Source of the DNA: Pseudonocardiales bacterium
GTDB taxonomy: Bacteria > Actinomycetota > Actinomycetes > Mycobacteriales > Pseudonocardiaceae
Length of the DNA: 64,000 bases
Assembly (NCBI GenBank): GCA_019244165.1
Contig: JAFATA010000003.1
Location: forward strand, 26,179-90,178
Direction: 5' to 3'
Shown piece after piece: positions 1 through 6,820 of the stretch (positions are counted from its first letter, which is position 1; each line of letters opens with the position of its first letter). The notes under the pieces were generated by a model. The model saw only the letters and a list, made by a program, of their open reading frames with translations. It was not told where the DNA came from and made no database searches. Made by a program: the position numbers and the translations under genes.

Positions 1-392
1 TTGGCGTAGGCCGGTGTCTGGAACAGCCCCGGCACGACCATCGAGTCGTAGCTGTCGATCTGCACCGCTGAGGACTCCATGCCCAGATAGAGATCGAACC
101 ATTCCGGTGCGGCGCCCTTGAAGGGCAGCCACCAGTCGCGGCCCTTGCGGGCGGCGTCCACCAGCTCCAGGAACGCCGCGGTGCGCTCGGCGACGCCGTA
201 GAAACCGAGTAGCACCTCCAGCTCGGCGGCCTTGGGCAGGTTGCGCATGGTCTCCAGATGCGAGATGTGCGAGGGGACGCAGCGCAGCCGCTCGGCCACC
301 TGCTGGCGCTTGAACCCCGCCCCTTCCCGCAGCCGGCGCAGCTCCAGCGCTACGTACCGCCTGAGCACGGTCGGACTCGAGGACGTGACCAT
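1..392 (-). CDS. XRE-family regulator with DUF5753 domain, 3' part outside window
   Basis: Reading the minus strand from an ATG at 390-392 gives an open frame that runs off the left edge (130 codons visible). It begins MVTSSSPTVLRRYVALELRR, followed by a helix-turn-helix (VAERLRCVPSHISHLET) at about residues 30-46. After it come the WWLPF and WFDLYLGMESSA segments and a VVPGLFQTPAYA stretch typical of the DUF5753 domain of actinobacterial XRE regulators. These proteins usually sit beside a small DUF397 or hypothetical gene and act as DNA-binding switches. Here the short gene at 597 is divergent, with about 200 bp of shared promoter region between them. The family call is firm; the target is unknown. 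Confidence 0.85.
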   Translation of the reverse strand, partial: MVTSSSPTVLRRYVALELRRLREGAGFKRQQVAERLRCVPSHISHLETMRNLPKAAELEVLLGFYGVAERTAAFLELVDAARKGRDWWLPFKGAAPEWFDLYLGMESSAVQIDSYDSMVVPGLFQTPAYA

Positions 393-596
393 CCGCGGCT
401 CCTTCGTACGCGCACACACCACCCGAACAGGCGTATCCGACCCCATTCCGCAGTATTACATCACCATGTATCGCGTTACTACGTCACGGTTTCCGTGTTG
501 TTCAGGTACACCGTAGTCCCTGGCGGACCAATAACGCTAACGCCCAGGAAGCTACCCGGTCAGCGGAGAGCGGCGCTGGCCTACCGCACCCACGAC

Positions 597-773
597 ATGC
601 TGGACCCAGACAACCCGTTGCACAGCACCGAAGACGCGGTCGAATGGCGCCTCTACGGCGACGTCGTGACCGTGGTCAACGCCTTGCTGTCGTTGCCCAC
701 GCCCGAGCCCACCGAGAGCCCGGCACAGATCTTGGCCGCGGCGCTGGACCCGCCCGACGAATCCGGTGCCTGA
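597..773 (+). CDS. small hypothetical protein (58 aa)
   Basis: An ATG at 597 opens a 58-residue frame starting MLDPDNPLHSTEDAVEWRLY and ending PPDESGA. The frame is open further upstream, but that part is low-complexity and arginine-rich, which favours the downstream ATG. It is acidic, with no membrane segment or motif I recognise. Its stop overlaps the next frame by 8 bp (766-773), suggesting coupling with the Phd-like gene, and it is divergent from the DUF5753 regulator. No function can be assigned. Confidence 0.45.
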   Translation: MLDPDNPLHSTEDAVEWRLYGDVVTVVNALLSLPTPEPTESPAQILAAALDPPDESGA

Positions 774-1236
774 TCCCCCGTTCCCACCCAGACCCCGGCT
801 GGTCCGTCGGTTGAGGACGCCCTCCCCCGACGCGCCAACTCCCGACGGCCAGCCGGCCCCGGCGTCATCGGAGTGTTCCGCGGAACCGCCCCCAAGCCGG
901 TGGGCGACCTCATTCGCTACGCTGCCGGACGTGGCTGCCGAGGAACTGCCCATTGAGGATCCAGCCGCCCTGGGTCGAGCCCTCGACCGGGTGGCACGTG
1001 GTGAGGTTGTGCACCTGCTACGGGATGGCCGCCCGGTTGCTGATCTGGTACCCGCCGGTGCCGGCTGCAGCGCCCCGCAGGCTCGGCGGGTTGCTCGGGA
1101 GATCACTCAACGGATGGCCGAGCGGTTCGGGGCACCCACGCTGGCGCACTACCGACGGGTGTATGAGTCCTGTGGCCAGCCTTGGCCAGGAGATGAGGAG
1201 ATCCGTCGTCAGTTCCCCGTGGCGGATGCGTCCTGA
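766..1236 (+). CDS. Phd/YefM-like antitoxin
   Basis: The central part of this 156-residue frame (about residues 62-100) contains LGRALDRVARGEVVHLLRDG followed by RPVADLVPAG. This is the characteristic strand-turn pattern of prevent-host-death type antitoxins, in which the N-terminal domain binds DNA and the C-terminus blocks the toxin. The first 50 residues are proline-rich and include a 20-bp sequence repeated 750 bp downstream, so the true start may lie later than the GTG at 766. A frame resembling the start of a PIN toxin follows immediately, which supports an antitoxin role. The C-terminal half (REITQRMAERFGAPTLAHYR) is not assigned. Confidence 0.6.
   Translation: MPDPPFPPRPRLVRRLRTPSPDAPTPDGQPAPASSECSAEPPPSRWATSFATLPDVAAEELPIEDPAALGRALDRVARGEVVHLLRDGRPVADLVPAGAGCSAPQARRVAREITQRMAERFGAPTLAHYRRVYESCGQPWPGDEEIRRQFPVADAS
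870..889. repeat. 20-bp direct repeat with a 12-bp palindrome, copy 1
   Basis: GGAGTGTTCCGCGGAACCGC occurs here and again at 1617-1636. Its core GTTCCGCGGAAC is a perfect 12-bp palindrome (875-886). The two copies bracket the antitoxin core and the decayed PIN frame. Confidence 0.8.
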
Positions 1237-1560
1237 GCGAACAAGCACCCCCGCCGCTGGTCGGCGGGCGGGTCCTGGACGCTGGGGCGGTCGCGTCCTG
1301 GACGGCTGGGGAGTTGGCGATCCAATCGTGGCTCGCGGTGGCACCCGTCCTGGGATTGACGTTCCTGGACCAGCTTGGCACCCAGCAGGACCAGGCCGAC
1401 GTCGGGAACCGGCGGGTGAACCAGGCCGCCGAACTCGCGGCCACCGCCGTCGCCAACATGATCCGGGTTCCCGGTCTCGGCAAGCACGAGATCGTCCAGA
1501 TCGTCAGGGAATACCTCAGCGGGCTGGTGGAGAACAGCCCGCGCGTGAAAAAGGTTCGCT
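1233..1560 (+). pseudogene. decayed PIN-domain toxin (VapC-like)
   Basis: Directly after the Phd-like gene, a frame beginning near 1233 (no good ATG or GTG) reads PPPLVGGRVLDAGAVASWTA and then GELAIQSWLAVAPVLGLTFL. This matches the N-terminal strand and helix of actinobacterial PIN proteins, where the Asp after VLD is the first metal ligand. The expected later acidic residues of a PIN fold are not recognisable. The sequence instead turns into an unrelated helical stretch ending in the second copy of the 20-bp repeat. I read it as a toxin gene that lost its 3' part; a divergent intact small protein is the alternative. Confidence 0.4.
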
Positions 1561-1616
1561 GCCTGGGCCGAGCATCTCACCGGCGACACCACCCCGCCAA
1601 GCGGCGAGGAGATGTT

Positions 1617-1636
1617 GGAGTGTTCCGCGGAACCGC
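1617..1636. repeat. 20-bp direct repeat with a 12-bp palindrome, copy 2
   Basis: Identical over 20 bp to 870-889, with the palindrome GTTCCGCGGAAC at 1622-1633. The sequence on either side of the two copies differs. Confidence 0.8.
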
Positions 1637-1686
1637 GCCGGGGATTATACCCTCACCGTGCCGTGGGTGGACGGTGTGCGGGTCGG

Positions 1687-1830
1687 TCAGTCCTGGTAGG
1701 TGGGGGGCCCATCCACCAGTTGCCGGGTGCGTCCGGGTCTGTGCTGGACCAGAACTCGATGGCTGCCCGGGTGAACTCCTCGGCGGACAGCTGGCCGTCC
1801 CCGTCCGCGTCCAGATAGTCGAACCATGAC
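1687..1830 (-). pseudogene. C-terminal fragment of an EF-hand calcium-binding protein
   Basis: The minus strand from about 1830 to a TGA at 1687-1689 reads WFDYLDADGDGQLSAEEF and ends in SSTDPDAPGNWWMGPPTYQD. DADGDGQLSAEE is a complete 12-residue EF-hand loop with Asp at positions 1, 3 and 5 and Glu at 12. The DPDAPGNW tail is typical of calerythrin-like actinobacterial EF-hand proteins of about 170-180 residues. Only about 47 codons remain: an in-frame stop lies a few codons upstream and the preceding sequence fits no other EF-hand in any frame. It is therefore a gene remnant. Confidence 0.65.
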
Positions 1831-1913
1831 TGATCTTGGCGTTCAGCAGGTCATCATAGCCACGGACCCCGATCTTAGCGGCCGCCACCGCGCTGCTCGG
1901 CACAACCCGATGG

Positions 1914-2909
1914 TCAGGCGGGGAGGCGTTGGGAGATGAGCAGGGCGGTGGCGGCGGTGGCCAGGCAGACGAGGGTGCCCAGGATGAACCATGGTTTGCT
2001 GACATCGCGGCGAACGGTTTGGTAGCCGATCTGCTGGTTCAGGGTGTCATAGACCTGGTGGATCTGTTGGTTGCTGCCGGCGTGGTAGAACTCGCCGCCG
2101 GAGAGTTGGGCGACTTTGGCCAGTGAGTCGTCGTCGACGGGCACCGGGAGTTCCTCGCCCTGGATGGTGACGGTGCCATACAGGGTGCCGAAGGAGATGG
2201 TGCTGACGGGGATGTGCGCCGCTCCGGCTTGGGCGGCCACGGCGAACTCGTCACGGCCGGTGTTCTGTTTGCCGTCGCTCATCAGCACGATCCGCGCTGG
2301 TGGCGGCGCTTGCCCTTGACCGGGGTCTGAACCGGGGATGAGTTGGTTGACCGCGTCGATGGCGCCCAGCGCGGCCGCCAGCGCGTCCCCGGTGGCAGTG
2401 GATTCCGCCAGTTTCAGGCTGCGGATAGCGAGCACGGCCTGGTCGCGATCGGTGGTGGGACTGACCAGGATGGTCGCTGAGCCAGCGAAGGACTCCACCC
2501 CCAAGTTCAGTCCCGGGGGCAGGTGTTGCACGAAGGAGATGGCGGCGTCCTGCGCGGCGGCCAGGCGGGTAGGGCTGACATCGGTGGAGTTCATCGACAG
2601 CGACACATCGATGACCAGCATGACGGTGGCCCGGTTGCGGGGCACTCGGGTCTTCGCGGTGGGTCCGGCGAGTCCTAGGGTCAGCAGCAGCAAGGCCAGA
2701 ATCAGCAACACGGCGGGGATGTGGCGCACCCAGCGTGGTCGGCGCGGGGCAACGCGTTCCAGCAACTCCAGGTTGGCAAAACGCAGCAGGTAGCGGCGTG
2801 CCCGCCGCTGCACCCACAGGTAGCCGACCACCACCGCGGCAATCAACCCCAGCAGCCCCAACCACCCAGGTGCCGAGAACCCACCCAACGCCATGCCGGA
2901 AGTGAACAC
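1914..2909 (-). CDS. VWA-domain membrane protein (BatA/Rv1481-like)
   Basis: A 331-residue protein with an N-terminal pair of membrane segments (about residues 15-33 and 62-84), a von Willebrand A domain, and a C-terminal membrane segment (about 305-325). The MIDAS motif is visible as DVSLSMNSTD, with the later Thr and Asp elements near TTDRD and MSDGKQNT. The order TM-VWA-TM matches the BatA/Rv1481 group, usually encoded beside a MoxR ATPase and a DUF58 protein. Neither is present here, so the gene is isolated from its normal partners. The start may be GTG 2909 or ATG 2894. It probably acts as a metal-dependent scaffold at the outer face of the membrane. Confidence 0.85.
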   Translation of the reverse strand: MFTSGMALGGFSAPGWLGLLGLIAAVVVGYLWVQRRARRYLLRFANLELLERVAPRRPRWVRHIPAVLLILALLLLTLGLAGPTAKTRVPRNRATVMLVIDVSLSMNSTDVSPTRLAAAQDAAISFVQHLPPGLNLGVESFAGSATILVSPTTDRDQAVLAIRSLKLAESTATGDALAAALGAIDAVNQLIPGSDPGQGQAPPPARIVLMSDGKQNTGRDEFAVAAQAGAAHIPVSTISFGTLYGTVTIQGEELPVPVDDDSLAKVAQLSGGEFYHAGSNQQIHQVYDTLNQQIGYQTVRRDVSKPWFILGTLVCLATAATALLISQRLPA

Positions 2910-2951
2910 AATCGGTCATGCAGCCCCAGTAAGGTGGGTGGCAAGGGCGGG

Positions 2952-3842
2952 TCAGGGAGTGATCAGAGGCAGCATTGCGCGACGCAGGAAACCCCGGATC
3001 TGCTCGCACTGAGGGTCGGTGGCGCTCACCAGAGGTGGCCGCACGTAGGGGGGAAAGCCAGGCAGGCGAGCGCCCAAGGCAGCTTTCACGAACGCGATCT
3101 CGGTCAACGGCGAGGCGTGACGGGCGTCATTCCACTGGTCGAAGTCCGCCTGCAGCTGGTGAGCGTGCTCGAGATCGCCGCCTTGGACCGCGTCGGCGAT
3201 GCGGAGCGGAAGTTCGACGACCGGGCCCCCGCCGCCGGTCACCAGGCCATCGACACCGATTTCCGCCAGGCGCGCCCCAGCACGGTCATCACCGAGGAAG
3301 ACCTGCAGCTCTGGTTGCGCAGCCTTGAAGGCCCGCGTGATGCTGAGATCCTTTCCCGAGTCCTTCACGCCGGCTAGCAGCGGGAACTCAGCCGCAAGTC
3401 GCGAGACCATCGAGGGCGTGAGGTCCGTCTGAGCATGCCGGGGGAAGTTGTAGAGCAGCAGGGGAAGATCCGCGTGGCGGAGTAGCTGCCGGAAGTAGGC
3501 GCAGACGCCCTCCTCCGGCGGGTGGGCGAAGTAGTAGGGGGAAATGGCCGCCAGGTAGTCGGTATGAGACCGCGCCTGGTCCAGGAGATCCATCGCATCG
3601 CCGAGTGCGGCCGATCCCACGTGGGCGATGACCTGTCCGGGCCAGTGCTCGCGGCAGAGCTCCAAGACGGCACCACGCTCGCGCATTGTCATGGCGAAGA
3701 ACTCCCCCGTCGTCCCGTTGACGAGGATGGTGCTGACCCCCGCGGCCGACAGCAGCTCCAGGTAATCCTGCAGCGCACCCTTGTCCACGGCTCCCCGAGC
3801 ATCGAAGGGCGTGACGACGGCGACGACGGGCGAGATGATCAC
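2952..3842 (-). CDS. dihydrodipicolinate synthase / N-acetylneuraminate lyase family aldolase
   Basis: A 296-residue TIM-barrel class I aldolase. GTTGE at about residues 43-47, the catalytic Tyr of YNFP at about 131 and the Schiff-base Lys of GVKDSGKD at about 160 are all in place. The family condenses or cleaves pyruvate-type 2-oxoacids; without the second-substrate residues the sequence does not tell lysine biosynthesis from sugar-acid degradation. The GTG start at 3842 lies at the end of the TIR gene, just after a run of nine G (coding strand), so the two are probably one transcript. In the sequence as given, the TIR frame continues out of phase through the first half of this gene. Confidence 0.85.
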   Translation of the reverse strand: MIISPVVAVVTPFDARGAVDKGALQDYLELLSAAGVSTILVNGTTGEFFAMTMRERGAVLELCREHWPGQVIAHVGSAALGDAMDLLDQARSHTDYLAAISPYYFAHPPEEGVCAYFRQLLRHADLPLLLYNFPRHAQTDLTPSMVSRLAAEFPLLAGVKDSGKDLSITRAFKAAQPELQVFLGDDRAGARLAEIGVDGLVTGGGGPVVELPLRIADAVQGGDLEHAHQLQADFDQWNDARHASPLTEIAFVKAALGARLPGFPPYVRPPLVSATDPQCEQIRGFLRRAMLPLITP

Positions 3843-6501
3843 CTCCCCCCCCCGTCATCTCCAGGGAACCGTGGAAGACACTGCCCTTCTTCTCCAGCGG
3901 CCACCACCGGCTCTCCTCGGAGCTGATGCTGCGTCGCGTGAGCTTTTCGAACTCCTCGCGGGCTCGCAGCACGTGGGGACTGTCCCAGCCGAGTTGGCGA
4001 GCGATCAGTCGCCGGAGGCTCACCAAGACCTCGTTGAGCGGGCAGGACAGCGCGGTGAACGCCAGCTGTGCATCCGCGTAGGCGGTGTCCGCGGCGGCGA
4101 ACTGGCCCTGCGCCAGGGCGAGATCCCCCACTGCCACGAGGGCGTTGGCGGTACCCAGCCCGTCATCGATCTTCTCGTAGATCTCCGCCGCGTCCCGAGT
4201 CCGCCGCTGCGCCGCGGAGAAGTCCTCGCCCATCAGGTCGGTCTTGGCCAGTCCCAGCAGAGCATTGGCCTGCCCCTGCAGGTCACCGATCCGCTGGCTG
4301 ATCCGCAGGGCCGTCTCGTAGTCGACCCGGGCCCCCTCGACGTCGCGCAGCGCCAGTCGCGTCTCCCCCAGGCTGTGCGCGGTGTTCGTCATGCCCACCA
4401 ACCCATCGGGCACCGAACGGAACGCCTGCTGCGCCTCGGTGTAGCGGGTGATGGCGTGATGCCAGTCTCCGGTGACGCGGGTGACGTCCGCCAGGCACTC
4501 GATGGCATCACCATGGGCGAGCGGGTTCTCGCCGAGTCCCTCGTGGAGTCGCAAACCAGTCCGGTAGTGCTCGGCCGCGCTGTCGTAGCCGCCCATGAGC
4601 CGGAGGACGTCCCCGATCCGCAGGTGACAGACTGCTTCGCGGTCGGGGCGGGCCTGCCTGGACCAGAGCCCTAGCGCATCCTGGTAAGCGCGCAGCGCCG
4701 AGGGCAGCCGGGCACCTGCCCGGAGCAGATGGCCCCGCTCCTCGATCAGCGTGGCTTCCAGGACGGAGACCCGTGAGTGGCGATGCGAGTCACGACTCGC
4801 ATCGCCACTCACGGGTCCACCTTCCAGGGCCTTATCCAGGTAGTCGAGTCCTTCCTCGATCCGTCCCGTCCCCCGGAACACCAGGCAGGCGGCGGCAACG
4901 AGCTCGATGGCGGGCTCGACCGTGTTCGACGAACGGAGCCCCTCGTCCACCAGCGCCCCGACGTTGGCCAGGTTGTCGGCCAGGCGTTGCCACTCGCCAC
5001 TGCCCTCGATCCGGTAGGCGTTCGATAGCGACTCGTGGAGTCGGCGGGTGTGCCCTTCAAGGGCGGCAAACAGCAGGGGCTCCATCGCCTCATCCGTGGC
5101 ACGCTGCCGCACGAACTCACGGATCGGGGTCAGGAGGCGCAGGTGCGAGCCGTTCTTCTCTACCAGCGATTTCCGCGCGAGTTCGGCGATGCTCGACAGC
5201 AGGGCGACCTCGTCGGGCAGGATCTCCGCCAGCAGTTCGGTGCTCGCACCGGCTGGGTGCAAGGAGAGCGCCTGGAGCAGGCGCCGCGAGTCGGCGCCCA
5301 GCGCCTCGAACGACAGCGAGACCGACACCTCGAGGCTGGAAGCCCGGTCCGGGGAGTCGAAGCCTGGAAGGCTGAGCAGGGCGCTGCGCGAGCGTTGCCA
5401 CTGGCGCAGGAAGGTGGTGACCGAGACCTCGCTGAGCCACGCCGCGGCGACGACCAAGGCGAGCGGAAGACCATCGGCAACGGCGTGGAGGCGAGCCATC
5501 GCGTCGCGATCCTCGGCGCTCAGGCACGCGGCGTGACTGCGCAGCAGCGCCTCCAGCAGATCCTCCGCTTCCCGGGGCGGCAGCGGGCCGACACGGACGA
5601 TCAACTCGGCACCGGTCAGCCCCAGGCGTTCCCGAGAGGTGGCGAGGATACGGCAGCGGCGGCACTGGTCGAGCAGCTCGCGCAGGGATCGTCGAAAGTC
5701 CTCCGCATCGACGACAAGGGCCGTCTCCGCGTTGTCCAGGATGAGCACCGCGTCCGTATCCGCAAGCGCGTGGAGGGTCTCGTTCCAGGTGGCCGCCGCC
5801 TCGAGCCCCACCGCCGTCGCCACCGTGGTGGCCAGCGAGCTCCGGACGCTGAGCGCGGAGAGGTCCACGTAGGCCACGGCGCTGGCGTCCAGCTCGGTGG
5901 CCACGACCCGGGCGAGTTCGGTCTTGCCTGCTCCCGGCGGTCCGACGAGCGTGACGACGGGGAAGGCCGCCAACTGCCGGTGTATCTCGGCGCGCTCGGC
6001 AGTCCTGCCCGTGAAGAGGGCCACCGGTGCAGGGGCCCGGGCAGGGCTTCTCGGGCTCGTCGCCCGTCGTGGCCGACGGTCACTCGCCGGGTGGCGCCGC
6101 AGGGCCAGCAGGGCCGCCACCGCGTCCACCAGCCGCCCCAGGTGTGCCTCGACCGGTGGAGGGAGGGCATGCAGCCAGTGGTGGCAGCTCAGGAAGTACT
6201 CGAGCGAGGGGCTCGGTTCGATGTCCGCGATGCGGAACGGTATGAGGCTGATGTTGTGGGCTGCGGCTCGCTCGACCTCTCGCGGCACATGACCGGACCG
6301 GTTCGCGCCGTCGGAGACGACGACCACCATCACCTCGACATCCTGGATGGCGGTGACGATCGCTTCGCTGTAGTTGGCCCCGGGCAGGATGTTCCGGGGT
6401 GCGATCCAGCAGTCGATCCCCTTTGTCTCCAGTTCGTGGACGATGGCGTCGGCCAGCACCCGATCCGGTGAGGCGTAACTCACGAAGACGTCGTAAGCCA
6501 T
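3388..6501 (-). CDS. TIR / NB-ARC / TPR protein (NLR-like signalling ATPase)
   Basis: From ATG 6501 the protein begins MAYDVFVSYASPDR, a TIR domain of about 120 residues with IAPRNILPGANYSEAI at about 33-48. An NB-ARC module follows: Walker A GPPGAGKT at 187-194, Walker B AVLILDNAET, the sensor stretch ILATSRERLGLTG and the GLPLAL motif. The rest, to about residue 880, is helical TPR-like repeats. This is the layout of plant-type NLR and bacterial STAND immune proteins; TIR domains of such systems commonly hydrolyse NAD+ or make signalling nucleotides. The natural C-terminus is probably near residue 885; the last 150 residues are arginine-rich and out of phase over the aldolase gene because of the G9 tract. 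A 50-bp palindrome encodes residues about 562-578. Confidence 0.85.
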   Translation of the reverse strand: MAYDVFVSYASPDRVLADAIVHELETKGIDCWIAPRNILPGANYSEAIVTAIQDVEVMVVVVSDGANRSGHVPREVERAAAHNISLIPFRIADIEPSPSLEYFLSCHHWLHALPPPVEAHLGRLVDAVAALLALRRHPASDRRPRRATSPRSPARAPAPVALFTGRTAERAEIHRQLAAFPVVTLVGPPGAGKTELARVVATELDASAVAYVDLSALSVRSSLATTVATAVGLEAAATWNETLHALADTDAVLILDNAETALVVDAEDFRRSLRELLDQCRRCRILATSRERLGLTGAELIVRVGPLPPREAEDLLEALLRSHAACLSAEDRDAMARLHAVADGLPLALVVAAAWLSEVSVTTFLRQWQRSRSALLSLPGFDSPDRASSLEVSVSLSFEALGADSRRLLQALSLHPAGASTELLAEILPDEVALLSSIAELARKSLVEKNGSHLRLLTPIREFVRQRATDEAMEPLLFAALEGHTRRLHESLSNAYRIEGSGEWQRLADNLANVGALVDEGLRSSNTVEPAIELVAAACLVFRGTGRIEEGLDYLDKALEGGPVSGDASRDSHRHSRVSVLEATLIEERGHLLRAGARLPSALRAYQDALGLWSRQARPDREAVCHLRIGDVLRLMGGYDSAAEHYRTGLRLHEGLGENPLAHGDAIECLADVTRVTGDWHHAITRYTEAQQAFRSVPDGLVGMTNTAHSLGETRLALRDVEGARVDYETALRISQRIGDLQGQANALLGLAKTDLMGEDFSAAQRRTRDAAEIYEKIDDGLGTANALVAVGDLALAQGQFAAADTAYADAQLAFTALSCPLNEVLVSLRRLIARQLGWDSPHVLRAREEFEKLTRRSISSEESRWWPLEKKGSVFHGSLEMTGGGGDHLARRRRRHALRCSGSRGQGCAAGLPGAAVGRGGQHHPRQRDDGGVLRHDNARAWCRLGALPRALARTGHRPRGIGRTRRCDGSPGPGAVSYRLPGGHFPLLLRPPAGGGRLRLLPAATPPRGSSPAALQLPPACSDGPHALDGLATCG
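3845..3853. repeat. G9 homopolymer tract (coding strand) at the TIR/aldolase junction
   Basis: Nine C on the plus strand, hence nine G in the coding direction, fall in the last codons of the TIR gene just before the aldolase GTG. With nine G the TIR frame runs on for about 150 codons inside the aldolase gene. With ten (or seven) it would stop at a TGA overlapping the aldolase start as GTGA. With eight the two proteins would be fused in frame. Confidence 0.85.
4768..4817. repeat. 50-bp near-perfect palindrome inside the TIR gene
   Basis: The arms 4768-4790 and 4795-4817 are perfect 23-bp inverted repeats separated by CACG, whose outer bases also pair, leaving AC at the centre. It keeps the reading frame and encodes the histidine- and arginine-rich stretch GPVSGDASRDSHRHSRVSV between TPR helices. 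This looks like an inserted palindromic element rather than ordinary coding sequence. Confidence 0.9.
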
Positions 6502-6820
6502 GCCGGCACGATAAGCCATCCGGGTATGTCCGCAGGGGCGAGGAGCAGCATCGCCTCGTGGATCACACCGCTCGACGGGTTCATGAGCGGAACGTTAACG
6601 TTTGCCCTGGTGCTTGACGCTCAACTGGGGCATGAGGTTCACTCATTTGTGTTTCGCTGTGGGGCGGTCTGGTACCCCTGTGCCTCGGCGGCGAGGAGGT
6701 GGGTAATGGGCATTGATGGCAGTCATAGTCCGATCCCTCTTGTCCACTGCGCGCACGCCGATCATGGTTTACCTCAGGGTGTGAGCCTTTGGCGGGCGCC
6801 CGTCTGACGGGATAGCCGCG
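6502..6820. promoter_or_regulatory. divergent intergenic region with a 12-bp palindrome
   Basis: About 320 bp between the TIR gene and the NRAMP-type transporter, with no supported coding frame. It contains AACGTTAACGTT, a perfect palindrome at 6591-6602, about 90 bp upstream of the TIR start and a candidate operator. Because the downstream genes are metal-related I looked for M-box and yybP-ykoY (Mn) riboswitch landmarks and found neither. A short GC hairpin (CCCGT CTG ACGGG) lies just before the transporter start. Confidence 0.4.

Noticed and set aside
5035..6471. Plus-strand frame opposite the TIR gene
   Set aside because: Composition is that of a shadow frame and it crosses the conserved TIR and P-loop coding sequence.
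6502..6820. Possible Mg2+ (M-box) or Mn2+ riboswitch before the NRAMP-related gene
   Set aside because: The conserved core segments of these riboswitches are not present, and the hairpins are short and generic.
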